From NCBI GenBank assembly GCA_009103225.1, contig RHPI01001737.1:186001-250000 (forward strand): a stretch of DNA of 64,000 bases. Reading direction: 5' to 3'. The notes beneath the pieces were generated by a model. It ran no database searches. It was not told the origin of the DNA and saw only the letters and a list, made by a program, of their open reading frames with translations. How positions within the stretch are numbered: position 1 is the stretch's first letter; the number at the start of each line of letters is the position of its first letter. Of this stretch, positions 41,796 to 54,502 are shown piece by piece. This DNA comes from Chlorokybus atmophyticus (lineage: Eukaryota; Streptophyta; Chlorokybophyceae; Chlorokybales; Chlorokybaceae). The translations under genes were made by a program, and so were the position numbers.

Positions 41796-44700
41796 TCATG
41801 TTTGTGGTTGGTGCACAGCACAAATGCGGAGTGCAGGTGCTGATAGTGTTTTTGCAACCTTCTCTACCACTGCCTGAAGTGCGTGATGTCCGGCAGCCAC
41901 TGCGGTGCGCATCTCCTTCAGCTCAGCAGCCGATGAGAAGTATTCGTCATCCAACGTTTTTGCAAGCTGCGTGTGCGCATGTAAGCAGCGCATTGTTGCA
42001 AGCTCTTGGGCGGTTGTCAGCAGTTGCCAGCGAGATCTGCACTTACCTGGTTGAGAGCGTTACTGACGGTAGCCGCAGCTGCTTGCAAACATCTTTTGAG
42101 TGCATCGATTTGCTGTTCAGACAGCGGCAATGTCTGGCTGTCATCCAGCTTTCCTGCCACAGCCAATGCACTTGACAGCCTTTCATCAACGGCCATCATC
42201 TCTGATGCTGCGACATCAGCAGCGCTTCTTATGTCTGCAGCCATCAGACATATGAGATTGTCAGTTTGGCGTGAACGTTGTGCATGAAGATCAGAAGTCT
42301 TAGTGAAGGCAACCCTTGCGTCGCACCTGCAAGTGTTTCCTCTAGAGGTACTGCTTTCAAGTTGGATTTTGCAGGACTTCTCACAGCCCGCTGAAGACTC
42401 ACCTGGGATGCCACCAACACACCTGCTGCGCGCATGCTGGCACTCTGCAAGTACCTTGTCAGTTTGTGTGGGTGCATGAATTGTCACCAAGAGCCGTCAT
42501 CTGAGAGCACCTGTGCATGCTCCATTATGGCAGCAGCTTCCCCGTATTCGCCTGCCAGCCTCCTCGCAACAGCAACCTGCCAGAATCACCGCAGTGAGTC
42601 TCAGCAGTTGTTGGCTGCATCTAATGCTGTAGATTGCTCGTACTTGTATCTCCGCTGCCCGCCTCTGCCAGGTCAGTACAGCTGCCTGGGTGCATCTTCT
42701 CAGGGCGTGTACAGCCTTTGCATCCATAGCTGTTGTCTCACCTAGTGCAGACTCCACTCGCATTGCTGCCTGCAGGGCAGTTAGCATCAGCATGCGACAT
42801 GTCTGCATGTTGGAAGGCATATCAGTTGCAACACGCACTTGCGAAACAGCTTCGCGCAACGCTACGCGTGCAGACTCTGCACAGGCACGAATGGTGGCTG
42901 CTTCCTCCGCACGCGCAAGTGTTGAAGCCATGCCCTGCAGGAGAGTCCGACAACAGCGTGTTAGGCCTCAAGCAAACCATCAGTGACAAGCTGAAGCTTT
43001 GTCAGACTTGCTGTTCATGTGCACCTGTTCAATAGCGGGTTGTGTACGGGCGATGGCTGCACTCACAGCCTCTTCTGCGACCCTCAATGTGTGGCTTACG
43101 CCCTCGTTATCACCGCCCCTTACAAGCTCAATGACTGCAGTCGTGCACTCATCCAGCGCCAGAGCTATGTCTTTCAAAGCCTGCCGAAAAAGACAGGACG
43201 ACTCATGTTGTTGTTGCCACGCCGTCTGGGACACAAGACCATAGTTATGTTGTTATTGTCAAACCTGGCTGATGACGGCTGACACTCCTGGAGCTACTTT
43301 TGCAAGGTCTTGAGCGAGGGCTGTCTCTATTAGAGAAGTGCGCTCCAGGATCTCAGTTTTAGCCTGCACAGATACGCAAGTCAACGTGCGTGTGCTTGCA
43401 ATGACTGTTGTTAAGTTCAAGTACCTCTTTCAGTCTCGCCATAGCCTGCCCGCTCCAATCTGAACCTGTAGCGATGTTGACATATAGTTGTTTAGTTGCA
43501 TGTGATATGTGCATCAAGACCAGGTTACTCACCTTTGCCTGCACGTTGAACAGCTTGCGCAACCTCCTCCCCGAATGTCTGCACAGCCAGGGGAGGGCAT
43601 TGGAGTTGCTGTTTCACCTGCTGTTACACCCACACATCACAGCTGTATACGCACCTCTAGCAGCTGCGCAATGCGTGCGCGCAAAGCCGAAGCATGGTCC
43701 AGCGTGCTTCGATTGTCAGTTGGACTGAGCGGTCCCTTGGACACTTGATGCTTCAAAGCCTGCGCAGGGTTAAAACGCATGTCGGGTTGTGCTTGTGCTA
43801 TGGTTGCAACCAGCCGCTTCTCTCATCACCTCAGTGCCGGCTGCTGCGGCTTCGCTCAGAGCTGCCTGAACTTGCGCTACGGCCTCATCAACAGCATCAC
43901 AAACTTCCGCCAGCTGCTGCTCTTTACCCTGCCAGAAGTTACACACGTTCTAGGCTTTGTTGTTACCTTCACCACTACACTCTGTTAAAGTTTAATCAGG
44001 TACAGACCTTTTCGTTTGCCCCAATTGCCCCCAAGCATTTCTCCGTAGTTGACTTCAGGCTCTGTTCTACATCGGCGATAGCGTGGCCAACTATGACTGC
44101 CAGCGGAAGCGGCTGCGCCTTGCCCTCGTGCCTGTCCGCTCCTGCTTTTGGTTTGCTTTCCAACGATAACACCCTGGCTTCAGAGCGGCTGGCAGCTGTG
44201 CTTAGTGGTGATGCACGCGCAGCGTGACTGGACTGCGCAGCTGCTTTGTTCGCCCTGTACGCGTGGTGTTGAGTACAGTGTCATGTACAGTGTTATGTAC
44301 AAACACGATCTCTGTGCCGAAGAGACACCATTACATACACGCGCAACAGTTGCACTTATACGGGTGTGACGTGTGTCCAATGTCTCACCTCGGCACGACT
44401 TCGGCTTTGGATTCTGCGTCTGTGCGTACACTTTCTTTCGCAGTGTATGCGACTGCATCATCGAGGTCCTCATCCTCATCCTCATCCTCATCCTCATCCT
44501 CATCCTCATCCTCATCCTCCTCTACTTCTCTCCTCCTATCATAAATAGTCGACCCGGCCCGTCCCGCTGGCCGTCTCTCTAAACTTGGATGTTGACGCAG
44601 CTCAGCTGTGTGTTGATGTTGCCCGGCTGCTGCCGGTGACGACAGCCTCTTCTCGGCCCTCGCAAAGGCCTCGTCTTGTTTATCCATCATGCGTGCAAGG

Positions 44701-47329
44701 ATCTGCGCCTGGTGATGTGGTTGACGTTAGCATCTGCAGCTGATATGCTTGCAACAAGGGTGTTTGTCTCATGCGCCTGCGTGTGTGTGTGTAATGCGCG
44801 CAGGCATATGTGCTTACGTATGTGCAAGTGTGCATACCTGCAGGACGCCTGCGTTGGCGGCGGCGGTGGCTGCGGCCGCAGTGGCCGCCGCCGTGGCTGC
44901 GGTGGTCTGCTGCAAAAGATCCCGCATGCGGACCAACTCCTCCTTGGCTTTCCGCAACTCATCCTAACATCAGCGAGAGTAAGTGCCTCCTGTACAACTC
45001 AGCTACCCCAACGTGACAGTATTGGTCAGCTACATCACCTCTGTTTGCGCTGCGGCCGCTGCTGACGCCGACATCGAGTCTCTCCTCCTAATCAGTCCCC
45101 TGTCACTCTCAACAAGCGAGTCCCGCAGGACAGATTCAATTGGGCGAGGCTGTGTTTTTGGAAGCAAGTCCCGAATGGCGCTCAGCTTGAGACTCTCCCA
45201 CGCGCTCAGCCCTGTAGCATAACCCCCACTTGAGCAACACATCATCCGGTTTGTTTGGCAGTCATCACAATGCATGCCTTCTGCGCTGACTCCCGTGCGG
45301 GCAGCGTATCGGCGTCGCGCAGGCATCGGCGCCGAGCGTGGCCTACGCCACACTGGCACCGACGCTGATACCGACGGCTCGGGAGCCTTCTCCTCCTCCT
45401 TAACATCATCAACATCCTGCTTCACAGGGGTCCTGGCTGCTCTTTCTTGTGTTGGTGACGCCCCGAGGAGAGCTGAGGCAGGACGGGGAGGGTGGGTAAC
45501 GGGCTTGGGCAGTCCTTTCGTGGCAAGTACTGATGTTGATGTTGCTTTGCTCGTTGATGGGTTTGTTGCTGTGTGAGCACCTTGCACCATAGCAAGCTGT
45601 CACAGACATAAACTGTTATTGTGTTACAGCATTGAGATGGATGATCCAGATGCATGGTTTTGTCATAATAATCACCTGCTGCCCGAGCATGCGGTTCTCT
45701 GCGTCGAGAGCCCTGTTCTTTGCCTCCAGCTGCTTGGCCCTCCTCTTGGTCTCCTCCAGCTCTTGCTTTAGTGCAGCCACCTGCAGTAGGACAAATGTGT
45801 ACACACAAGAGCGCACACACCTGTGCACATGCGCGTATGCATACACACGTGCGCGCACACTAACAGGGGGGCGATAGAAGGAGAGTGAATAGTACAGTGT
45901 AGGAGGCGCGCAAGCGCAAGGTGTAGCCCGGTGGTTGTGTATGTAGCATGGAGGTAAGTGTGATGCATGCTATTGCCATGTAAGCGTGTGACATGCTGTG
46001 TGTTTGATGTGCATGTGCATATGCCGCTCGCATTGCATACGCACGAACGCATGCAAACGCATGCGCACACCCGCACACACGCATGCGCAGGTTTACACGC
46101 ATGTATTTGCGGCATCGCATTGCGTGTGTGCATGCAATCGACATGTTTGTGATGACAACCAACACAATTAGAGCATTGAGTGCATCGTCCCTTACCTGAC
46201 GCATGAGGGCGTGGGCGTCGCCGGTCTTTGCTGCCCACACGTGATTGGCCGACGCCACGCGCGCGCTACCATTCGCAGCATGTTGTTTGTATTGTTGAGG
46301 ATGTGTTGCGGCTGTGGCGCTGGCCGCTGCTGGAGGCTCTGAGGGCATGCCTGGAGCGAAAGATCAGCACACACAACGGGACAATATTTCAGTGACTATT
46401 GTTTTCTAGTATTGTTGTCACATTGTCCACGCTGTATGCTGGATTGTGAAGCTTTCTCAACCATATAGCACCTGATGGGTTGAGTTCCAGTGTTTGGCGA
46501 GTGACGAGCGTGGGCTTCCGTTGCCCTCGTGCGCTTCCGGGTCTAACCTATGAACACAAGGAGAATGTTCGTAACGAGGTTTGAGTCATGTTCGCTGGTT
46601 GCATGCACGAGAGAGAGCTTTGTGCGACCACTCATACTGTCCGAAATCCAATTCTTGCATACCTGTGGCGTGCTGGCATCTGCCTCGCTTGTGGACTCCG
46701 CAATCTGCAACAGAAGAATGCTTCGTGAGAGTTCAGCAACGGCACTCGGACACGCGTTGCTTGCATCCACCTTCTTCGGTCTGTTGTCAACGCATCCAAC
46801 CGTGCGACGAGCCGCATACCAAAGTTGCTGTGATATGTGCGAAGACACGTGTAGTAGCGATCAGAGATACGGTGCTCGTGCATGTGTTGTGTGATACCAG
46901 AAGCGAGCATGCAGGTGTAACCCACCCTTGCTCTGTGAGTTTCAAGAGCAACATCGTCTGGGACCCCACCCAAGATGCGTGCGTGCGTGCGTGATGTACT
47001 GAAGCCAACAATGCACTAACGCTGCTGGTGTGCGAACTGGCGCTGCCAGGCCGACGCAGCTGCGGCTGCTCCCCTGCGCCGCTGCGCTGCACCTCCGCAG
47101 GCCTTTCATTCGCTACTTCATCCTCACCCTCCTCTTCAGCTACCTCCACTCCTCCCTCGCCATCCTCACCCCAGGCCTTCCTGCTCATGCCTCCAGACCG
47201 CCGCGTCTTCACAAGGATAGCGCTACTGGCCAACGTGTCGTCGATCTCCTCATCCGCCCGCAGCAGGACGCCTTCATCGGCGTCTTCTTCAACAGACTCG
47301 GCCTGGTCCTCGTCGTCGTCCTCCCTCAT
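41796..47329 (-). CDS. large alanine-rich coiled-coil protein, unknown function
   Basis: About 20 minus-strand exons, roughly 1,000 residues. Well-defined 5' exons are 47329-47021, 46704-46663, 46547-46472, 46350-46196, 45780-45676, 45596-45039, 44963-44838, 44708-44389 and 44200-44008; smaller ones follow to the stop at 41796. The N-terminus is very acidic (MREDDDEDQAESVEEDADEG). Exon 45780-45676 is a clear heptad helix (LKQELEETKRRAKQLEAKN). Next come a Pro/Ser-rich segment with MHCDDCQTNRMMCC, an Ala-rich helix, an (ED)n tract, and then a long run of Ala-rich helical segments of similar character (EVCDAVDEAVAQVQAALSEA, ARLKEVLE, ALKDIALALDECTTAVIEL, VALREAVSQVRVATD). No catalytic domain is seen. 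It could be a structural, ciliary or organelle-surface protein; I do not assign a family. It converges on eIF2B delta, 195 bp apart. Confidence 0.7.
44467..44520. repeat. hexanucleotide repeat coding for alternating Glu-Asp
   Basis: Nine tandem CCTCAT units on the plus strand, read GAGGAT on the coding minus strand, make an (ED)n tract in the coiled-coil protein. The length is likely variable between strains. Confidence 0.9.
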
Positions 47330-47513
47330 CGCTGCCGCCGCCGCCGCCGCCGCCGGCCAGGTTGGGGAGGACAGCCCCAGGAGTCTGGGCTATGATCACG
47401 TGACCAGATCCCTTGCTATAGGCAGACTTTATACCTGAATCCTGAACCAGGGTGAAGTACTACTGATTAAATCTTGTTCATCAGTAATAGGGGGAACGGG
47501 GGTAGCTGAAGAG

Positions 47514-47801
47514 NNNNNNNNNNNNNNNNNNNNNNNNNNNNNNNNNNNNNNNNNNNNNNNNNNNNNNNNNNNNNNNNNNNNNNNNNNNNNNNNNNNNNNN
47601 NNNNNNNNNNNNNNNNNNNNNNNNNNNNNNNNNNNNNNNNNNNNNNNNNNNNNNNNNNNNNNNNNNNNNNNNNNNNNNNNNNNNNNNNNNNNNNNNNNNN
47701 NNNNNNNNNNNNNNNNNNNNNNNNNNNNNNNNNNNNNNNNNNNNNNNNNNNNNNNNNNNNNNNNNNNNNNNNNNNNNNNNNNNNNNNNNNNNNNNNNNNN
47801 N
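47514..47801. other. assembly gap (288 N)
   Basis: N run directly followed by nine G (47802-47810). It lies about 185 bp upstream of the coiled-coil gene start. Confidence 0.99.
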
Positions 47802-48199
47802 GGGGGGGGGCTCCTGAGATCCCCAGGTGGTTGATAACATGCACTACCCGGTAGCACTTAGCAAGTGCATGTCATTTTGAATGAAGAATTGAAGAATATG
47901 TGTGCATGCCATCTTATATGAGACTTAATACCACTATGATGGATACTACTGCTGTGCCTCATATTAAATTGCAATGCTAAACAGACACTATTAACGTGTC
48001 GCGAATAATGCAATCGTAACGTCAATTGGACTATCGTCATCATGTTATCATCAATTGTTGCAAAGTGTGCTAACTGTAATCAATTTACGATGTTATCTGT
48101 ATTGATTAAGCTTTAAGTGCTTGTTTATAGATATGAGCCACATAATAGCATGAGACCCATTATAATGGATTTTACTATAAACATAACAAGCTTGCAAAA

Positions 48200-48833
48200 A
48201 GGTTGAAAACTTTTTGAATTCACAATATATTGGGTCTCAATGCTTCGTATCTAAATGTGATAATGCACCCTACTGTTACAAGCTGCGTTGAGTTGGTAGT
48301 TCAACACGCCCGCGCACAATTTCTATATGTAAAACATTCAATCAAAAAATATATGTATTATGAAGCTCGCCTTTACTTGTAATGGTTAGCTTGCAAAAAA
48401 TATTTTATGCCATTTGCATATTGTGAGGTTTGCACTTACCAATGAAATCAGCAATTGTACAAGATGCAGTTTCATAGCACCATATATCAAGTTTTAAAGG
48501 CGTAGTCTTCAATCGATTTTATACGATATAAAATTCGCATTATAAACTTATTATAACCGTAAAGGCTATATTGATGCTCTATATTCCCATATCTCAGATG
48601 TGTGATTCGCTTGTTACACGAGCACAGGATCAAAAAAACGTATAATGCAATTATGTACGTACATAAAGGTCGAAAGCTTTTAGAATTCATAATATATTGG
48701 GTCTCAATGCTCCGAATCTAGACGTGATATTGCACCCTACTATTACAAGCTGCGTTGGTAAATCAACACGCCCGCGCACAATCTCTATATGTAAAACATT
48801 CAATCTAAAAACATATGTATTATGAAGCTCGCC
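48200..48833. repeat. tandem repeat, first unit and first part of second unit (period about 467 bp)
   Basis: The unit begins near 48200 (GAATTCACAATATATTGGGTC) and starts again near 48667. The second copy is cut at 48833 by chromovirus 2 and resumes at 54206. The two copies differ by a modest number of substitutions and small indels. AT-rich, no coding content. Confidence 0.9.
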
Positions 48834-49295
48834 TGTAACGGGAGCAATAATAATAAGGGGTATTATTGCTACCTAAATAACACATTTTGTATTAATAAGT
48901 ATCTAAATATGCTTATTTATACCTCCTTTCTACGGTTCCACGCTTATTACAGGCTATGATGCTTTATCATAGCTTAAATAAGTCCCAATGGGTGTAAAAC
49001 CGCTTATTCAAGCCTAATTAGTGTCACATTTGATACAATGTGGTCACTATCTGGTTGGGTACCTTACAATAGGTATCTTTCGATACGTACCTTATCGATA
49101 GGTACCTTATCTGAGTTGTAATTGGCTCACGCTAGATTTCCTAACTACCCTATCCATAGAGTCGATGTCTAGTTGTGAGTTAATTATCGAGAGGTATATA
49201 GTTGATATACAAGGTCACAATAAACTGATGACTCCTGATATACAAGGTCACAATAAACTGATATGAGGGGTTTCTTAATTCTCTGTTCAGTGGCG
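48834..49295 (+). repeat. truncated 5' LTR of chromovirus 2
   Basis: Begins TGTAACGGGAGC and aligns to the first part of the 3' LTR up to CAGTGGCG near 49295, where gag sequence follows at once. The last ~100 bp of a full LTR are missing. Confidence 0.88.
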
Positions 49296-49811
49296 ACAGA
49301 CCCTGCCCAGGTTGCTTGCAACCAGCTACACAACCTGCGTCAGAACGGGCGTCCGGTTCAGCAGTATATCCAGGACTAGTCTTTTGTCAGCAAGATCAAT
49401 GCTGGCAAACTACCCATCGGTGATGCTGATCAGCTGGATACGTTCTGGCGTGGCTTGGACACAGATCTCGTGCAGCATGTGGCCGTCAACCCCGCGAGTT
49501 TGCAAGAGTGGGCTTCGACGGATTTACCAATGCTAATGCAGATGGTTGCTGCTGTGGACAGTGTGAAGCGCTCTCACGTAAACATACAAACCACAGCAAA
49601 AGAGGCAGCCCCGGCTTCAGCTGCAAAGCGCCCGGCCACTGACAACAAACCCTTTGTGAAAAGGGCAAAAACATCTCAGCCTGCTGGCCCCTACAACGCG
49701 GCCAAATTTACCATCACTTGCAACTTCTGCAAGAAGACAGGTCATGGGGAGGCCAAGTGCTATGCAAAGCAGAATGCACAAGAGGCCAAGCAGCAGAAGG
49801 ACAAGAAATAG
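49296..49811 (+). pseudogene. gag 3' half of chromovirus 2
   Basis: Starts in mid-gene at the residues equal to TDPAQQARNQLHNL of chromovirus 1. After a frame change it runs to 49811 with a zinc knuckle CNFCKKTGHGEAKC and a Lys/Gln-rich tail. No start codon remains because of the deletion. Confidence 0.85.
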
Positions 49812-49826
49812 GACAAGAAATAGGAT

Positions 49827-52800
49827 TTGTCCGTGGTTGGTAGCTTAGTCGAGCAGAACGACTTTAAAAACTCTGTATATCTTAATAAAGTTTCCTCTCT
49901 TTGTGATGTATTAAATGTATGGACTGATATGAGCACACCACCTGTGTTGACAAATGCAAACGGTTGTGTTTTAATCAATGTTCCATTCTCTGAATTGGTA
50001 ACTGCTGTTAAGCACTTACACAAGTTGCAATTAATACATGCTGTCACTGCATGCGTAGTTATCCCTCGATATCATGGCCCGTGGTCGCGAGTGCTGAAAG
50101 GGGGAGAAGTAATTATGCAACTCTCATGTAAAGATACAGGAACTTCACCGTTGCAAGTGATCTTTTAGGCCTGCTACCAATCACGGCACTCCGACATTAG
50201 CTACATTTGATGGTCACTCAGTGCCACTCCAATGAAGATTTGAGTCAACTTATGGGCACACCATGTACAGCATTGATTGATACTGGTGCAAATCATCCCT
50301 TTGTTGAACATGCTTGGGTGAAACGTAACAACATACCTTTCACACCAGTCACGTCGTATGTACGTGCTGCTGGTTCCACCCTCCATGCAATTGGGGAGGT
50401 GAAGGGGCGTTTTGTTATTAACAGCCACAAGACTCGACCAGCTTTCATCGTGGTGGATATAGGTATTCCCGGGGTGGATGTTGTTTTGGGTGACAGTGGC
50501 ACACCGAAGCAGGTTTGCAATTGGACTCTCAAGCAAATACGTGCACCCTTCGTAAGGGTAAACGTAAGGTGACGCTAACCGCACCTATACTCGCACGTGT
50601 TGCTCGCGACAATGTTCCGCTCCTCTCTGCTATGCAACTAAAACGTTGCATGCGCAAACGTGAGGAAGTATACTTGATGCACTTACGACAGGTAGAAACA
50701 CTTGTTGCACAGGCCGTAACTGACCCTGTGGTGCAATCACATATGGAACAATACGCAGATGTATTTCAGGATGAACTCCGGGAATTGCCTCCTGATAGAA
50801 ACATACATCATACCAGTCCGTTGGAAGAGGGGGCAAAGCCACCTTGGCGGCCCATTTATAGGCTAAGTCCCTTAAAACACGCAGAAATGGAAAAACAGCT
50901 CAAAGAGTTATTGGACAAAGGTTTGATAACAAAGAGCATATCTCCTTTTCGTGCACCAATTTTGTTTGTGCCCAAAAAGAATGGCAAGCTACGCATGTGT
51001 ATTGATTATCGTGCGTTGAACAACGTAACTGTGAAAAACAGATACCTTTGCCTCGGATTGATAATTTGTTTGATAAGCTGTCAGGTGCAATAGTGTTCAG
51101 CACACTGGAATTGACCAGTGGGTATCATCAAATCAAAATCCACCCGTCGGATATACAAAAAACTGCATTTCGCACCCCACTAAGACACTTTGAGTATAAA
51201 GTGTTACCATTTGGGTTAACAAATGCACCAGCAACATTTCAGACAGCAATGAACGCGGTATTCGCTGATGAATTGTACAAGTTTGTACTGGTATATCTTG
51301 ACGACATTATTGTGTTCAGCAAAACCCGGGAGTAACACCACAAGCATGTGAAATTGGTTCTAGCTAAGTTACGCGAACACAAATTCTATGCCAACCTGTC
51401 CAGATGCAACTTTGCAAAGGATGAACTGCCCTTTTTAAGGGCATGTAATTGGCAAAGAAGGATTGAAACCAGATCCTCAAAAGGTGTGTGCGGTGAAGGA
51501 TTGGCCACCACCCGAGGATGTACATCAGTTACGTGCTTTCTTGGGGCTAGCCAATTATTTCCGCAAGTTCATGCGAGCATATTTTAGCATGGCAAATCCT
51601 TTAACATCATTACTAAGAAAGGATGTTATATTTGTGTGGACGGAGGCACACGAGGTTGCTTTCACACGCATTAAAGATGCATTAACACAAGCCCCTGTAT
51701 TAGCCTTCCCCGACCACATCAAGCCTTTTGTGGTGATCAGTGATGCTTCCACCATTGGGTGTGGGGCCGTCCTTCTACAGGATGACAGACCATGTGCATA
51801 TGAAAGCAGAAAGTTCATTCCTGCTAATTACACAACCACTGAGCAAGAATTGCTCGGGGTGGTGCACGCGCTGCGCACATGGCGTTGCTACTTGGAAGGT
51901 GTGGAGTTTTCAGTGATTACTGATCACAACCCGCTTACATTCTTTTATACGCAACAAAACCTGTCGAGGCAGCAAGCTACGTGGAATGAATTTCATTTCT
52001 CGCTTCACTTTCACTTGGCAATACCGTCCGGGTCGCACCAATGTGGCGGATCCACTAAGTCGTAGCCCTGCTCTTTTTGCACTTACGCGCTCTCGAAGTA
52101 CGCGTAATGTACAACAGCCTGAAGATCCTTTCCTAAAGGAAGTGTCCACAGGTTATAACTCAGATGATTGGTTTAGCAGTCAAACCAACTTGCAACAGCT
52201 TATTGCTGTTAGCAATTTGTGGTATAAAGGGGAGCAGTTGGCAATTCCCAACTCGAGCGACTTGCATAAGCAATGCTTACATTCAGTGCATGACCCGCCG
52301 TATGCTGGACATTTGGGGAAACACAAAACACTCAAAGTTGCGCAACAGTTGTACTGGTGGCCGTCAATGTCAGCTGATGTGGATCAATATGTTCGCACAT
52401 GTGACGTGTGTTAACGTAATAAGCCACTACGACAAAAACAAGCGGGATTGCTTAAACCATTGGTAATTTTAGAACAAAAGTGGGATAATGCTAGTATGGA
52501 TTTGATTACTGACACAGCAGCCAAATACAGTGCTATTGTGGTTTTTGTCGACCGTTTGACCAAAATGGAGCATTTTGCCCCGTGTTGCACAACTGTGAGT
52601 GCACGGGACTTGGCACATTTATTTGTGTCCACGCTTATTCGAGTTCATGATGTACCGCGTGAGCTTATCACAGATCGTGATCCTCGGTTTGTCTCCAAGT
52701 TTTGGAGAGAAGTCTGTGAACTGTTGGGGGTAAAACAAAACATGTCAACTGCTTTCCACCCGCAAACGGACGGACAAATTGAGCGAGCAAATCAAATACT

Positions 52801-53513
52801 GGAAGAAATGCTTCGCCACTATGTGGCTCCTAACCATGCTGATTGGGACAGGTACTTGCCAATGGCAGAGTTCGCTGTGAACAACGCGTGGCAGGAAAGC
52901 GTGGAAGGAAACCCCATTTTTCTTGAATTATGGGATTCACCCGAACACACCAGCGTCGTTGCGTGTACCTCGCAATGCTTTGACTGTACCAGCGGCAAAA
53001 GAATTTGCCATTGATGTGCAAGAAAATTTGGCTCCAGCCAAGCTATGTCTGTCAGAAGAACAGGACAGGCAAAAAGCTTATGCTGATACACATCGAAGAA
53101 TGGCCACTTTCGATGTCGGCGATAAAGTTTTGCTAAACGCAAAGAACATAACCATCGAAGGTACGGGTGCTCGCAAGTTGCTGCCCCGATGGTTATGTCC
53201 TTTCTCTATGACTAATAGAGTTGGTACGCACGCTTATCGATTGCAATTGCGCCCAAGTGTGCGTATACACAACGTGTTCCATGTGAACTTGAAACCTTAC
53301 CGCTCAGACGGTAGAACACAGCCTCCACCACCGCCAGTTGAGGTGGACAGCGAGCTCGAATACAAGGTGGAAGCTATATTTTACCATAAGCTAAATAGTC
53401 GAGGACGCGCAACCCGCTATTTGGTGAAATGGAATGGGTATGGCCCAGAACATAACAGTTGGGAGCCCGACAGGCATCTTACGCACTGCCGCGAGTTGCT
53501 TCGAGCTTATTGA
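49827..53513 (+). pseudogene. pol of chromovirus 2 (broken but mostly preserved)
   Basis: In order: an unassigned ORF at 49827-50168; protease with LIDTGANHPFVEHAW (intact DTGA) and VDVVLGD; RT from [19 protein letters not shown], through [15 protein letters not shown], to VYLDDIIVFSKTRE with the YLDD site and then a stop; RNase H with VVISDASTIGCGAVLL and TTTEQELLGVVHALRTWR; integrase HLGKHKTLKVAQQLYWWP, a stop in the CDVC motif, then VDRLTKMEHFAP, ELITDRDPRFVSKFW and FHPQTDGQIERANQ; and a complete chromodomain ending TRYLVKWNGYGPEHNSWEP. Frame changes near 50510, 51060, 51340, 52060 and 52970 prevent a single polyprotein. It supplied the reference for reading chromovirus 1. Confidence 0.9.
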
Positions 53514-53681
53514 AATTCACGTCCTGTCCCGTAAACTGTGGGCTTGGTTTTATGACAGACTGGCAGTGCAGTTTTATTACCACCCTGTCATTTCCTGCTA
53601 TGTCACTGGTTACAATTACTCGAAATCAAGCCTGATAAACTTGAGTTCAACGAGGACGTTAATAACCTAAGTGGGGGGGAA

Positions 53682-54205
53682 TGTAACGGGAGCATAATAA
53701 TAGGGGTATTATTGCTACCTAAATAACACATTTTGTATTAATAAGTATCCAAATATGCTTATTTATACCTCCTTTTTACGTCCTCGCTTATTACAGGCTA
53801 TGATGCTTTACCATAGCTTAAATAAGTCCCAATGGGTGTAGAACCGCTTATTCAAGCCTATTTAATGTCACATTTGATACAATGTGGTCACTATCTCGTT
53901 AGGTATCTTACGATAGGTATCTTTCGATACGTACCTTATCGATAGGTACCTTATCTGAGCTATGATTGGCTCACCCTAGTTTTCCTAACTACCCTATCTG
54001 TAGGGTCGATGTCTGGTTGTGAGTTAATTATCGAGAGGTATATAGTTAATACAATTTTAATATACAAGGTCACATTAAACTGATGTGAGGGGTTTTTCAG
54101 ATCTCTGCTCAGTGGCGGCCACGCCGTTAAAAAGCTTATCATAGGCGGTGTGGGTGTTGGGGTAAAGGATTGAAGGGGCATCACCGGAGAGGTGGTGCTA
54201 TTACA
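53682..54205 (+). repeat. 3' LTR of chromovirus 2
   Basis: 524 bp, TGTAACGGGAGC to GTGCTATTACA, preceded by a purine tract at about 53669-53680 and followed by TCGCC. Shares blocks such as TAAGTCCCAATGGGTGTAG with the LTRs of chromovirus 1, but is clearly a different subfamily. Confidence 0.92.
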
Positions 54206-54502
54206 TCGCCTTTACTTGTAATGGTTAGCTTGCAAAAAATACTTTGTGCCATTTGCATATTGTGAGGGTTGTAGTTACCAATAAAATTAGCAACTGTACA
54301 AGATGCAATCTCATAGCACCGTTATATCAAGTTTCAAAGGAGTAGTCTTCAATCGATTTCATACGATATAAAATCTGCATTATGAACTTACTATAACCAT
54401 AAAGGCTAAGAATATTTATGCTCTATACTCCCATATCTCATATGTGTGATCCGCTTGTTACACAAGCACAGAAACAAAAACGTATAACGCAATTGTGTAC
54501 GT
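54206..54502. repeat. remaining part of the second tandem-repeat unit
   Basis: Continues TCGCCTTTACTTGTAATGG exactly where unit 1 does after its TCGCC at about 48367-48371, and runs parallel to unit 1 until GCAATTGTGTACGTG near 54500. Confidence 0.9.

Larger units (their letters stand above)
48834..54205 (+). mobile_element. Ty3/gypsy chromovirus 2, internally deleted
   Basis: 5.37 kb flanked by the 5-bp duplication TCGCC (48829-48833 and 54206-54210). It is the same family as chromovirus 1: homologous knuckle, protease, RT, RNase H, integrase and chromodomain, with related LTRs. A deletion near 49295 joins the 5' LTR directly to the middle of gag, removing the LTR end, the primer site, the leader and the gag start. 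Its pol has fewer lesions than that of chromovirus 1, but still has stops and frame changes. The first tandem-repeat unit at 48200-48666 preserves the unoccupied target. Confidence 0.94.
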
